This document shows positions 17,950-26,192 of a DNA stretch of 46,864 nt, one piece after another. Positions within the stretch are counted from its first letter, which is position 1. Each line of letters starts with the position of its first letter. This DNA is from Bacteroidia bacterium. Its GTDB lineage: Bacteria; Bacteroidota; Bacteroidia; Flavobacteriales; Flavobacteriaceae. A model generated the notes under the pieces. It was given only the letters and a program-made list of their open reading frames with translations. It was not told the origin of the DNA and ran no database searches. The stretch covers positions 1 to 46,864 of the forward strand of contig JAUIBH010000023.1 in assembly GCA_030427985.1 (NCBI GenBank). The letters run 5' to 3'. The position numbers and the translations under genes were made by a program.

Positions 17950-18751
17950 CTCCATCTTGGTGATCAGTAGCTCTTGCCAAGAAGTGAGCGATCAAGATAA
18001 CGCTCTGGCCAGACGTGCCGAAGCAGAACAGGTTTTTAAGGAAGCGCTCCAATATTATCAAGGAACTCCAAATTGCATGCGTTTGATAGAAAAGGCCACT
18101 TTAATCGATACCACTTATGCGGAAGCCATTAGGGAGTTGTCTGTGGCCTATTTAAAAAGGGGATTGCCCCATAAATGGAAACCACTGTTTGACCGCGCCG
18201 TTCATCACGACCCAAAAACTTGGCTTATGGCACGTGGTGTAATCTACCTAAAAAGTTATAGGAATTACAAAAAGTCCATTGAAGATTTGGATGCGGCAGA
18301 TGCGTTGACCCCGGATTTTGTAGATTATATCGCAGGTCACAGTATAGACTATTGGCGGGGAATGGCCTATCTGGGTTTAAAAGACTACAAAAACAGCATT
18401 CATTATTACGATAAACATATCAAAAAAGAGACCGAAGAAACCGGAGAGGATTGGGTAGAACTGGAAGCGTTTCTGTATCGGGGAATAGCGTATTATGAAA
18501 CAGGGAAGAAAACCCTTGCCAAGGGTAATTTTCATAAAATATTGCACTATTCTTCAAGGTCTGCAGATGCCAAATACTATCTTGCCAAAATTTTTAACGA
18601 AAACGGGCAAAAAGATTCAGCAATAAGCTACATTAAAGGAGCCAAAAAAGACTTTGAACTGGGATTTTATAATCGTAGAAATTATGTGGAGGCACTACGA
18701 CAAATCTATTGGGAAGATCTGGATGAACTCGAAAAATCCTTGGATGAGTAA
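17921..18751 (+). CDS. TPR-repeat lipoprotein
   Basis: 276 residues. Signal and lipobox-like SSSC (Cys19). The mature part is all helical, with tetratricopeptide-like units: AEAEQVFKEALQYYQ, TYAEAIRELSVAYLKRG, YIAGHSIDYWRGMAYLGLKDYKNSIHYYDKHIK, AFLYRGIAYYETGKKTLAKGNFHKIL and DAKYYLAKIFNENGQKDSAISYIKGA. TPR proteins hold partners together; this one would sit at the outer or inner membrane facing the periplasm. The ATG at 17921 gives the only full signal and overlaps the preceding gene by 29 bases. Its specific role is unknown. Confidence 0.82.
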   Translation: MVRLLKYCLSSILVISSSCQEVSDQDNALARRAEAEQVFKEALQYYQGTPNCMRLIEKATLIDTTYAEAIRELSVAYLKRGLPHKWKPLFDRAVHHDPKTWLMARGVIYLKSYRNYKKSIEDLDAADALTPDFVDYIAGHSIDYWRGMAYLGLKDYKNSIHYYDKHIKKETEETGEDWVELEAFLYRGIAYYETGKKTLAKGNFHKILHYSSRSADAKYYLAKIFNENGQKDSAISYIKGAKKDFELGFYNRRNYVEALRQIYWEDLDELEKSLDE

Positions 18752-18770
18752 TTTAATTTTTAGGTGAACC

Positions 18771-20555
18771 ATGCCCAACAATAGAAAAAAATACTTGACC
18801 CGTTTTCTGAAATGGCGGTATAAAAATATCTCCAACAAGACCTTCGTTCACCTGATGAGTTTGGTCGTTGGTTTTTTGGCTGGATTAGCGGCGGTCACTC
18901 TAAAAAATATTACCTACTTCATTGAATCCCTCCTAAAAATGGGAATCATTTTTTCAGAGAACCAGTTGTACTTTATTTTACCCACCATAGGATTGACTTT
19001 TGTTTTTCTCTATGTAAAATTTGTCCTAAAAAAGCCAATTCAACATGCGGTATCGTCCATCATCTTTTCGCTTTCCAAAAAAGGGGGACTACTGGGGGTA
19101 AAGGACATTTACACCCCTTTGATTACCGCTCCACTTACCGTTGGATTTGGGGGTTCCGTAGGATTGTTGGGACCGGCGGTAAAATCTGGTTCTGCTCTAA
19201 GCTCCAACTTAAGCCGATTATTCCATATTGATACTAAGACGCGTTCCCTCTTAGTGGCCTGTGCTTCGGCGGGGGCCATTTCATCTATTTTTCAGTCCCC
19301 TATTGCCGCCATTATTTTTGCCGTGGAGGTCTTTACCTTGGATTTCACCATGATGTCCATGCTCCCACTATTATTGGCTTCCATTTCTGGGGTGCTTACC
19401 TCCTATTTCTTTTTGGGAAATGAAGTTCTTTTTAGTTTTTCGCTATCCGAAGGGTTTGAGTTGAACGATACCCCTTTCTATATTTTGCTGGGCGTGGGCA
19501 CTGCTTTTGCTTCCATCTATTTTACCAAGATGTATTTTGCCATTTTCAATTTCTTTAAACGCTTTAAAAGCCCAAAATACAAACTCTTGGTAGGTGGTAT
19601 AGCCATTGGAATCATGCTTTATGCCATTCCCCCACTCTATGGTGAAGGTTTTGGTTTTATCAACAGTTTATTGGAGGGCGACCATCTGAAAGCATTGGGC
19701 AAAACTCCTTTTGACGACTACACCAGTAATATTTGGGTAGTAATTGCACTCTTGTTTGGAATCACCATTTTCAAAGCCATTGCCATGACCACTACCTTTG
19801 CGGCTGGTGGAGCTGGTGGAATTTTCATTCCAACCATGGTCATGGGAAGTGCACTGGGCAATGTGGTGGCCAAGGTCATCAACAATCTGGGACTTGGATT
19901 TTCCGTTTCTGAAAGTAATTTTACCCTCATTGGCATGGCTGGTTTAATTGCCGGGGTTATCCACGCTCCTTTGACCGCCATTTTCTTGATTGCCGAAATA
20001 ACAGGAGGGTACCAACTCTTTGTTCCCTTGATGATTACCGCGTCCATTTCCTATCTCACCACCAAAAATGCTTTGGACTATACCATTTATACCAAGGAAT
20101 TGGCCAAAATAGGGGCGTTGCTCTCCCACAACAAGGACCAAATGGTTTTGGGTCTCATGCAAATGGACGATGTGATTGAAAAAAACTTTAAACCCGTCCA
20201 CCCAAATATGTCCCTGGGCGAAATGCTGCACCAATCCGTCTCCAAGTCCAAACGGAATATTTTTCCTGTTTTGGATGATGACAAAAAATTGATTGGGATC
20301 ATTGTCTTGGATGACATCCGTCAATTTATGTTTGATACGGATCTCTACGAAACCGTTTATGTAAAAAATTTGATGCACGCTCCACCTGAGCATATCTTCT
20401 ACGGAAAAGACACCATGAAACAGGTGATGAAAAAGTTTCAGGATAGTGGCGCTTGGAACCTGCCCGTCATTAAGGATGGAAAATATGAGGGATTCATTTC
20501 AAAATCCAAATTGTTAACGGCCTATCGAAGAAAATTGATCAATTATACCCAATGA
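18771..20555 (+). CDS. ClC-type chloride channel protein with CBS domains, atypical gate
   Basis: 594 residues: an N-terminal ClC membrane domain (about 25-430) with GGAGGIFIPTMVMGSALG (the GxFxP anion motif) and GMAGLIAGVIHAPLTAIFLIAEITGGY, and two C-terminal CBS domains (about 460-590). The helix F motif reads GSVGLLGP: Leu133 stands where transporters have the gating Glu (E148 of E. coli ClC). The internal proton Glu (E203) is also replaced, FAVEV with Val187. By analogy such a protein should be a passive, weakly gated channel rather than an anion/proton exchanger. Overlaps the next small gene by 4 bases (ATGA). Confidence 0.88.
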   Translation: MPNNRKKYLTRFLKWRYKNISNKTFVHLMSLVVGFLAGLAAVTLKNITYFIESLLKMGIIFSENQLYFILPTIGLTFVFLYVKFVLKKPIQHAVSSIIFSLSKKGGLLGVKDIYTPLITAPLTVGFGGSVGLLGPAVKSGSALSSNLSRLFHIDTKTRSLLVACASAGAISSIFQSPIAAIIFAVEVFTLDFTMMSMLPLLLASISGVLTSYFFLGNEVLFSFSLSEGFELNDTPFYILLGVGTAFASIYFTKMYFAIFNFFKRFKSPKYKLLVGGIAIGIMLYAIPPLYGEGFGFINSLLEGDHLKALGKTPFDDYTSNIWVVIALLFGITIFKAIAMTTTFAAGGAGGIFIPTMVMGSALGNVVAKVINNLGLGFSVSESNFTLIGMAGLIAGVIHAPLTAIFLIAEITGGYQLFVPLMITASISYLTTKNALDYTIYTKELAKIGALLSHNKDQMVLGLMQMDDVIEKNFKPVHPNMSLGEMLHQSVSKSKRNIFPVLDDDKKLIGIIVLDDIRQFMFDTDLYETVYVKNLMHAPPEHIFYGKDTMKQVMKKFQDSGAWNLPVIKDGKYEGFISKSKLLTAYRRKLINYTQ

Positions 20556-20815
20556 AACTCAAGTTCAAACATATAATCGTACTTATAACACTCCTTTCCT
20601 TTTCTTCAATTGTATATGGGTTTTCCTTAGGTGAAGAAGAAACCGCATCGGCCCAAAAATACATTGGTTTGGGGACCGTGGGCCTTTTTTTGGTGGCCAT
20701 GCCCCTTTTCTTATATAAAGAAAGTAAGCGCAAAAACATGAAAGATTACATGCTCAACAAAGACAATATTAAGAAAATGCGAGATAAAGAGGGCAAAAAT
20801 ACTGAGAATCAATAA
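20552..20815 (+). CDS. Small two-segment membrane protein
   Basis: 87 residues; family not recognised. A hydrophobic N-terminus (about 5-24, possibly an uncleaved signal), a second hydrophobic stretch at about 42-59 (IGLGTVGLFLVAMPLFLY) and a charged Lys-rich C-terminus (KESKRKNMKDYMLNKDNIKKMRDKEGKN). Starts within the ClC stop (ATGA), so it is likely translated with the channel and may be a partner or simply a neighbour. Confidence 0.7.
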   Translation: MKLKFKHIIVLITLLSFSSIVYGFSLGEEETASAQKYIGLGTVGLFLVAMPLFLYKESKRKNMKDYMLNKDNIKKMRDKEGKNTENQ

Positions 20816-20894
20816 TTTTCTAAGATTTAATACTATATTCATCCAAAGCGTCATAAAAAAGTATACTTTAGTATTTTAACAAATTATTTTTTTA

Positions 20895-21089
20895 ATGACC
20901 GGTACAGTAAAATTTTTTAATGGATCCAAAGGTTATGGGTTCATTACAAACGACGAAACAGGAAAAGACATCTTTGTTCATGTAACCGCATTGAACGGAG
21001 TAGAATTGAACGAAGGCGACAAAGTAGAATACGTAGAAGAAGAAGGAAGAAAAGGAAGAGTTGCTGCCCAAGTGCAGGTAATCGGATAA
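20895..21089 (+). CDS. Cold-shock-domain protein
   Basis: 64 residues, the full size of a CspA-like protein. RNP1 motif KGYGFIT and RNP2 motif DIFVHVTAL are both present, with the leading TGTVKFFNGSKGYGF. It binds single-stranded RNA or DNA and melts RNA structure; family members often act at low temperature or in stationary phase. No long cold-shock 5' leader can be fixed: the 79 bases between it and the upstream gene are AT-rich. Followed by the terminator at 21114-21141. Confidence 0.95.
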   Translation: MTGTVKFFNGSKGYGFITNDETGKDIFVHVTALNGVELNEGDKVEYVEEEGRKGRVAAQVQVIG

Positions 21090-21113
21090 CAATATTTTAT
21101 TTTGATTTTGACC

Positions 21114-21141
21114 AACCCTCGGTTTTATCCGGGGGTTTTTT
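21114..21141 (+). terminator. Intrinsic terminator after cold-shock gene
   Basis: Stem AACCCTCGG (21114-21122) / CCGGGGGTT (21129-21137) with one G-T pair, a 6-base loop and a T run. It lies between the convergent cold-shock and tadA genes. Confidence 0.85.
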
Positions 21142-21143
21142 AT

Positions 21144-21593
21144 TTAGTTTAAGTTTCTTCGCTGGATAAAAAACCGTTTCAGCAATTCTGCTGACTCATT
21201 CTCCAAAACTCCCCCAGCAACCTCAGTTTTGGGGTGTAAATGCCCTCCCATTACACTAAAGCCACGCTCCAAATCAGCTGCACCATATACCACTCTGGAA
21301 ATCTGGCTCCAGTACAACGCACCTGCACACATTTGGCAGGGTTCCAATGTCACATAAAGCGTGCACCCTTGCAGATATTTGCCCCCTAAAAAATTGGCTG
21401 CCGCTGTAATGGCCTGCATTTCGGCATGGGCTGTAACATCCTTTAATCGCTCTGTAAGATTATGGGCTCTGCCTATGATTCGGTTGTTCACCACAATAAC
21501 CGCCCCAACAGGGACTTCTCCATTTTCAAAAGCAATTTCGGCCTCTTGCAGGGCCTTCTTCATAAAATAAGTGTCATCAAACGGATTTTCCAC
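21144..21593 (-). CDS. tadA: tRNA-specific adenosine deaminase
   Basis: 149 residues. Zinc deaminase motifs HAEMQA (56-58 HAE, with catalytic Glu58) and PCQMCAG (85-91) are intact. TadA converts A34 to inosine in tRNA-Arg(ACG). The start is taken as GTG at 21593 (MENPFDDTYFMKKALQEAE), because the segment before Met11 fits the usual family N-terminus; an ATG at 21563 is the alternative. Some relatives act as guanine deaminases, but FENGEVPVGAVIV and the length favour TadA. Divergent from dxs. Confidence 0.92.
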   Translation of the reverse strand: MENPFDDTYFMKKALQEAEIAFENGEVPVGAVIVVNNRIIGRAHNLTERLKDVTAHAEMQAITAAANFLGGKYLQGCTLYVTLEPCQMCAGALYWSQISRVVYGAADLERGFSVMGGHLHPKTEVAGGVLENESAELLKRFFIQRRNLN

Positions 21594-21638
21594 AACTATT
21601 TGTAAAGATTTTATGAGATGGCTAAGCTACACATAAAA

Positions 21639-21665
21639 TAATTTTGCCGATTATAGGTACTTTTG
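21639..21665 (+). promoter_or_regulatory. Tandem -7 elements upstream of dxs
   Basis: Two exact TAnnTTTG matches in tandem: TAATTTTG (21639-21646) and TACTTTTG (21658-21665), 19 bases apart from start to start. The second ends 11 bases before the TTG start at 21677. Confidence 0.5.
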
Positions 21666-21676
21666 TTTTTTAATCA

Positions 21677-23455
21677 TTGGAAAAGCTTTTAACACATATC
21701 CGTTCCCCGAAAGATCTCAAAAAACTGTCTTTGGATGAGTTGCCCAAACTTGCCCAAGAACTTCGGGAATTCATTATTGATATTGTAGCTACCAAAGAAG
21801 GACATTTGGGGGCCAGTTTAGGCGTGGTGGAACTTACCATTGCCCTGCACTATGTTTTTGATACCCCTACGGATAAGCTCATTTGGGATGTGGGCCACCA
21901 AGCCTACGGACACAAAATATTGACGGGCCGAAAGGAAATTTTTGACACCAACCGCCAATTGGGCGGTATTAGTGGTTTCCCAAAACGTAGTGAAAGTGAA
22001 TATGATGATTTTGGAACCGGACACAGCTCAACCGCCATATCCGCCATCTTGGGAATGGCCATGGCTTCAACATTAAATGGGGAACTTTCCAAACAACATA
22101 TTGCGGTAGTTGGTGATGCTTCCATTGCGAGTGGAATGGCCTTTGAAGGTTTAAATCATCTTGGGGTTACGGATGTGAACGCCCTTATTGTCCTTAACGA
22201 TAACGCTATCGGTATTGACCCCAGCGTTGGTGCCCTAAAAAAATATCTCACCAATGTAAAAAAAGGTACCGCCAAAGACGAGAATATTTTTGAATGCCTG
22301 AATTTGAAATATTCAGGACCTTTGGACGGGCATGATGTGAAAGCTTTGGTCCACGAATTGCAACGATTAAAAAACGTAGAAGGTCCCAAGCTCCTTCACA
22401 TTATCACCACCAAGGGAAAAGGTTTGAAAAAGGCAGAAGAAGACCAAGTCGTTTACCATGCCCCAGGTAAGTTTGATAAAGTTACCGGAGAGCGACTCAA
22501 AAAATCCCAAGAAGCTGAACCGCCAAAATACCAAGACGTTTTTGGACTTACTTTGGTGGAACTCGCCGAAAAAAACAAAAAAATAGTGGGCATCACCCCG
22601 GCAATGCCCACAGGAAGTTCCTTAAAATACATGATGGACAAAATGCCCAATCGCGCTTTTGATGTGGGTATTGCGGAGCAGCACGCCGTAACGCTTGCTG
22701 CAGGGATGGCTACACAGGGACTTGTTCCCTTTTGTAACATCTACTCCACTTTTTTACAACGGGCCTATGACCAAGTAATCCACGATGTGGCCCTACAAAA
22801 CCTTCCGGTCATCTTCTGTTTGGACCGCGCCGGATTGGTGGGTAACGATGGGCCAACCCATCACGGGGTTTTTGATATGGCCTATTTGCGATGCATCCCC
22901 AACCTTGTCCTATTTGCTCCCATGAATGAAATGGAGCTCAGAAACATCATGTACACCGCCCAGATGGGATTGCAAAACCCCATTGCCATTCGGTATCCAA
23001 GGGGGCGTGGCGTAACTTTGGATTGGAAAAACAAGGTTGAGCCCATTGAAATGGGTACGGCACGTTGTTTACGGGAAGGTTCCAAAATAGCCATCCTGTC
23101 CATCGGCCATATTGGAAATGAAATTGTTCGGGTTTTGGATACTTTAGATAATCCAGAAGCCATAGGTCATTACGATATGCGCTTTGTAAAACCTTTGGAC
23201 AAAAATACCCTTCGCACTATTTTTAAAACGTATGATCATATCATAACAGTTGAGGATGGTTGCGCCATGGGTGGGTTTGGTTCAGCAGTGCTCGAATTTG
23301 CCAACGAAGAGCAATGGACAAAATCCGTTAAAATATTCGGTGTTCAAGATCAGTTTGTTGCACAGGGAACAATACCCGAAACACAGCAACTGGCTGGTAT
23401 AGATTTTGATGCCCTTCATTCCTATATAAAATCAACCTTAGACCAATGCGATTAA
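21677..23455 (+). CDS. dxs: 1-deoxy-D-xylulose-5-phosphate synthase
   Basis: 592 residues. Thiamine diphosphate motif GDASIASGMAFEGLNH (146-161) with NDN at 174-176, His43 in GHLGASLG, the second-domain catalytic motif AEQHAVTLAAGMA, and DRAGLVGNDGPTHHGVFD. It joins pyruvate and glyceraldehyde 3-phosphate, the entry step of the MEP isoprenoid pathway, and so feeds the carotenoid genes at 4700-6822. The start is TTG at 21677; no ATG lies nearby in frame. The next gene overlaps its end by 10 bases. Confidence 0.95.
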   Translation: MEKLLTHIRSPKDLKKLSLDELPKLAQELREFIIDIVATKEGHLGASLGVVELTIALHYVFDTPTDKLIWDVGHQAYGHKILTGRKEIFDTNRQLGGISGFPKRSESEYDDFGTGHSSTAISAILGMAMASTLNGELSKQHIAVVGDASIASGMAFEGLNHLGVTDVNALIVLNDNAIGIDPSVGALKKYLTNVKKGTAKDENIFECLNLKYSGPLDGHDVKALVHELQRLKNVEGPKLLHIITTKGKGLKKAEEDQVVYHAPGKFDKVTGERLKKSQEAEPPKYQDVFGLTLVELAEKNKKIVGITPAMPTGSSLKYMMDKMPNRAFDVGIAEQHAVTLAAGMATQGLVPFCNIYSTFLQRAYDQVIHDVALQNLPVIFCLDRAGLVGNDGPTHHGVFDMAYLRCIPNLVLFAPMNEMELRNIMYTAQMGLQNPIAIRYPRGRGVTLDWKNKVEPIEMGTARCLREGSKIAILSIGHIGNEIVRVLDTLDNPEAIGHYDMRFVKPLDKNTLRTIFKTYDHIITVEDGCAMGGFGSAVLEFANEEQWTKSVKIFGVQDQFVAQGTIPETQQLAGIDFDALHSYIKSTLDQCD

Positions 23456-24510
23456 ACTGCTTTCTAATTCTATTCTTTGCCGTTCTGCTATCAGCGAAGG
23501 CACAAGTTGCCCCTTATAAGGTGTTTGAGCTTAAATCTGATAGTACAGATTATGTTTTTAAGGTGATACGCATTAAAGATGTCAAACTAAAATATGTGAC
23601 AAGGGGCGCAAAGCTCACCGACCCAAGGGCTGTTTTAAACCGTGTAAAACCTGTGCAGAAGTGGTACAGGCGTTTTGAACCGACCTCTTTTTGGGAAAAG
23701 GTCAATGAGTTTGGGTTGAACATCAACGAGGTTTCCTTTGTGAATTGGAACGCAGGGGGCGACAACTCTGTTTCGGCCTTGGCCAGTATGCGATTTAAGC
23801 GTAACTATAAGTTTAGATACCTGAACTGGAACAACGAAGCCATACTTCGATATGGTCTCAACGCGCAAGAAGGTCGAAAACTGAGAAAAACAGATGACCA
23901 AATCAGGCTTTCATCTACCATAAGTTTTAGAAAGGACACCCTTACCAATTGGTATTATTCGGTCAAGACCAATTTTAACACACAGTTTTCCAATGGTTTT
24001 AAATACCCGGATAGGGAAAGCCCCATTTCCAGGTTCATGTCTCCTGGATATCTTTTTGTAGGTATTGGTACATCATACATTCCTCCGGAAGATAAGTTCA
24101 ACCTGTATATTTCACCTGCCACTATGAAATCTACCTTTGTTTTGGATGAAGTACTTTCCAATCAAGGGGCCTTTGGTGTGGAAGAAGGCGAGCAGCTATT
24201 CTTGGAACTTGGTTTTCTTATTACCAATACATGGGAAAAGGAAATTCTCCGGAATGTATTCATGAACCACAGGATAAACCTGTATACGGATTACATTAGA
24301 AGTTTTGGAAACATTGATGTGGATTGGGAGATGAACTTCAACTTAAAGGTCAATGACCATATCAATGCCAATATTGGCACACACCTAATTTATGATGACG
24401 ACATTAAATTTGACGAAGTAATCGCAGATGATGGCACGGTCGTAGACCCTGGAGTACCCAGAATTCAGTTTAAGCAATTATTGGGCGTAGGGCTGCTCTT
24501 CAGTTTCTAG
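23446..24510 (+). CDS. DUF3078-family outer-envelope protein
   Basis: 354 residues with a signal peptide (about 1-19, ending SAKAQ). The mature part has many alternating aromatic/polar strands (KFRYLNWNNEAILRYGLNAQ, WYYSVKTNFNTQFSNGF, NLKVNDHINANIGTHLIYDDD) and ends in Phe (VGLLFSF), the pattern of an outer-membrane beta-barrel. DUF3078 has no assigned function. The start overlaps the end of dxs by 10 bases in another frame; its stop overlaps that of the convergent dGTPase. Confidence 0.82.
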   Translation: MRLNCFLILFFAVLLSAKAQVAPYKVFELKSDSTDYVFKVIRIKDVKLKYVTRGAKLTDPRAVLNRVKPVQKWYRRFEPTSFWEKVNEFGLNINEVSFVNWNAGGDNSVSALASMRFKRNYKFRYLNWNNEAILRYGLNAQEGRKLRKTDDQIRLSSTISFRKDTLTNWYYSVKTNFNTQFSNGFKYPDRESPISRFMSPGYLFVGIGTSYIPPEDKFNLYISPATMKSTFVLDEVLSNQGAFGVEEGEQLFLELGFLITNTWEKEILRNVFMNHRINLYTDYIRSFGNIDVDWEMNFNLKVNDHINANIGTHLIYDDDIKFDEVIADDGTVVDPGVPRIQFKQLLGVGLLFSF

Positions 24511-25865
24511 ATTTTTCGTCCCGTTAATTTATCATGGATGTGCACTGCGGCACTGTCCGATAAACTGGCCACAAAACAACTGGTGTCCAACAAGATTTTG
24601 TAGATTGAGGTGTCCGCATTTCTGTAATTTTCAGGCAGACTTTTAATCAGCAAGCGATCATAATTGCTGTCATTGCCTTCTTTAGTATTGATCAATGCGT
24701 TAGTATAAATGTCCAACAAATCAGAAATTATTCGATACCCTGCCAACTCTTTATCCACTACTTCTGTGGATTGGTAAATTTTTTCAACGCTCAGTTTTAT
24801 GATGTCCTCTACCTGCGCCTGATACTTTCCTTTGTCCAACAAAGCCGAATCAAACTCCCCCCTAAGAATATCCGCTTCGTTTTGCACAAAGACATCCACA
24901 GCGTCCCTGATCAAGGTATTGATCGCCAAGGCCCGCAAATAGCTCAATCTATCACTGGAATGGGTCATGGCGTTGTACTTTTTGGTGTTGATATTGTCCC
25001 GCACCAAATTAATAAGATACTCCAAGGCGTATTCCTCTGGAATAAGCCCCAAATGAATACCGTCCTCAAAATCTATGATCGTATAGCAGATATCGTCAGC
25101 TGCTTCCACCAAATAAGTCAACGGATGCCTAAAAAACCCAATTCCGGGATTATCAGGGTTAGGTGCCAAGCCTATTTCCTCCACAACCTCTTGAAAGAAA
25201 TCCTTCTCCGATTGAAAAAACCCAAACTTTTTGTCGGCTATGTGTTTAGATGGTTTTTTGGGCAATGATGCCTTGGGATATTTCATAAAGGCGCCCAAAG
25301 TGGCATAGCTTAACCGCAACCCGCCGGGAACCCCTTCCCTAGCCTCGGTCAATAACTTAAACCCATTGGCATTTCCTTCAAAATCAACTAAATCCTGATA
25401 TTGCTCTGGGGTTAGTAATGCCTGATAACTTTGGCCTTTTCCTTGTTTAAAATAATTCCCAATGGCTTTTTCTCCACTATGGCCAAAAGGAGGATTGCCA
25501 ATATCGTGAGCCAAGGCAGATGCCGCCACGATTGCCCCAAAATCATTAAAATGATAGCCATGCACCTCGGACAAATAGGGATACTTGGATAAAATTTGTT
25601 GTCCCGCAGTCCGGCCCAAACTCCGCCCTACTACGGAAACCTCTAAACTATGGGTAAGACGGGTGTGCACAAAATCCTTATTGGAACCTACGCTTATGGG
25701 CATGGGAACCACTTGGGTCTTGTCTTGGAGACTTCTAAATGCCGAGGAAAAAATGATGCGATCATAATCCACCTCAAAACCCAAACGGGTCTCTTCTTGC
25801 TCTTTGCGGAGTCGTTTATGGGTATCCCCTTGTCGTTTTAAGGAAAGTAGCTGTTCCCATTCCAT
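24507..25865 (-). CDS. dgt: dGTP triphosphohydrolase
   Basis: 452 residues from ATG 25865 (MEWEQLLSLKRQGD); 11 further in-frame codons upstream were dropped. HD-domain motifs: TRLTHSLEVSVVGRSLG (His of the first site), ALAHDIGNPPFGHSGE (HD pair) and DDICYTIIDFEDG with the last Asp. Splits dGTP to deoxyguanosine and triphosphate in the cytoplasm, so it tunes dNTP pools together with the ribonucleotide reductase at the other end of the window. A possible promoter lies at 25884-25914. Confidence 0.93.
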   Translation of the reverse strand: MEWEQLLSLKRQGDTHKRLRKEQEETRLGFEVDYDRIIFSSAFRSLQDKTQVVPMPISVGSNKDFVHTRLTHSLEVSVVGRSLGRTAGQQILSKYPYLSEVHGYHFNDFGAIVAASALAHDIGNPPFGHSGEKAIGNYFKQGKGQSYQALLTPEQYQDLVDFEGNANGFKLLTEAREGVPGGLRLSYATLGAFMKYPKASLPKKPSKHIADKKFGFFQSEKDFFQEVVEEIGLAPNPDNPGIGFFRHPLTYLVEAADDICYTIIDFEDGIHLGLIPEEYALEYLINLVRDNINTKKYNAMTHSSDRLSYLRALAINTLIRDAVDVFVQNEADILRGEFDSALLDKGKYQAQVEDIIKLSVEKIYQSTEVVDKELAGYRIISDLLDIYTNALINTKEGNDSNYDRLLIKSLPENYRNADTSIYKILLDTSCFVASLSDSAAVHIHDKLTGRKI

Positions 25866-25883
25866 TGGCGATCTATTTGTAAC

Positions 25884-25914
25884 GCAATATACGATCAACC
25901 TTTATCAACTCAAA
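25884..25914 (-). promoter_or_regulatory. Possible promoter of dgt
   Basis: On the minus strand TTTG (25914-25911), 19 bases, then TATATTGC (25891-25884). The -33 and spacing are perfect; the -7 lacks the last TG. It ends 18 bases before the dgt ATG. Confidence 0.4.
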
Positions 25915-25964
25915 AGAAAGAAATGCTATCGCTGTTATCTTCCACAATATTAGAAGTTTTAATG

Positions 25965-25993
25965 ATTACTTAAACTTAACATTACGGTTAAGA
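25965..25993 (+). promoter_or_regulatory. Candidate Pho-type box ahead of small RNA
   Basis: Hexamers ATTACT (25965), TTAACA (25976) and GTTAAG (25987) recur every 11 bases, the spacing used by OmpR/PhoB-family regulators. The last two also form a perfect inverted repeat, CTTAAC (25975-25980) / GTTAAG (25987-25992). Similar sets occur before the porin and PiT genes. Confidence 0.4.
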
Positions 25994-26025
25994 AATATCC
26001 AGCGAGGACTTTTGAAGTTTATTTA

Positions 26026-26105
26026 AGGATTTCTTTACGGATATTAGTTTTTGTCGACTATTCTTCGAAATCCTAAGGGCTGCCTTTTCGGGCGGCCCTT
26101 TTTTT
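26026..26105 (+). ncRNA. Candidate small structured RNA or leader attenuator
   Basis: An intrinsic terminator (stem 26075-26084 / 26090-26099, one G-T pair, then a run of T) lies between two divergent genes where no plus-strand gene ends. Directly before it AGGATTTC (26026-26033) pairs perfectly with GAAATCCT (26067-26074), so a second helix stacks on the terminator. This is the shape of a small RNA of about 80-90 bases, or of an attenuated leader for the porin gene at 26193. No known RNA family was recognised, and no promoter match was found. Confidence 0.5.
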
Positions 26106-26124
26106 GTCGTAATACTTCCTTAAA

Positions 26125-26152
26125 ATAACATAAAAGAAACGTTATCTTAACA
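26125..26152 (+). promoter_or_regulatory. Candidate Pho-type box ahead of porin
   Basis: ATAACA (26125), GAAACG (26136) and TTAACA (26147) are spaced by exactly 11 bases, 41 bases before the porin ATG. Proposed as a response-regulator site by analogy with PhoB/PhoP direct repeats. Confidence 0.35.
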
Positions 26153-26192
26153 TTGAGTGTTGTTCTTTGCAGCGACAAAAACTAGTACCGTA

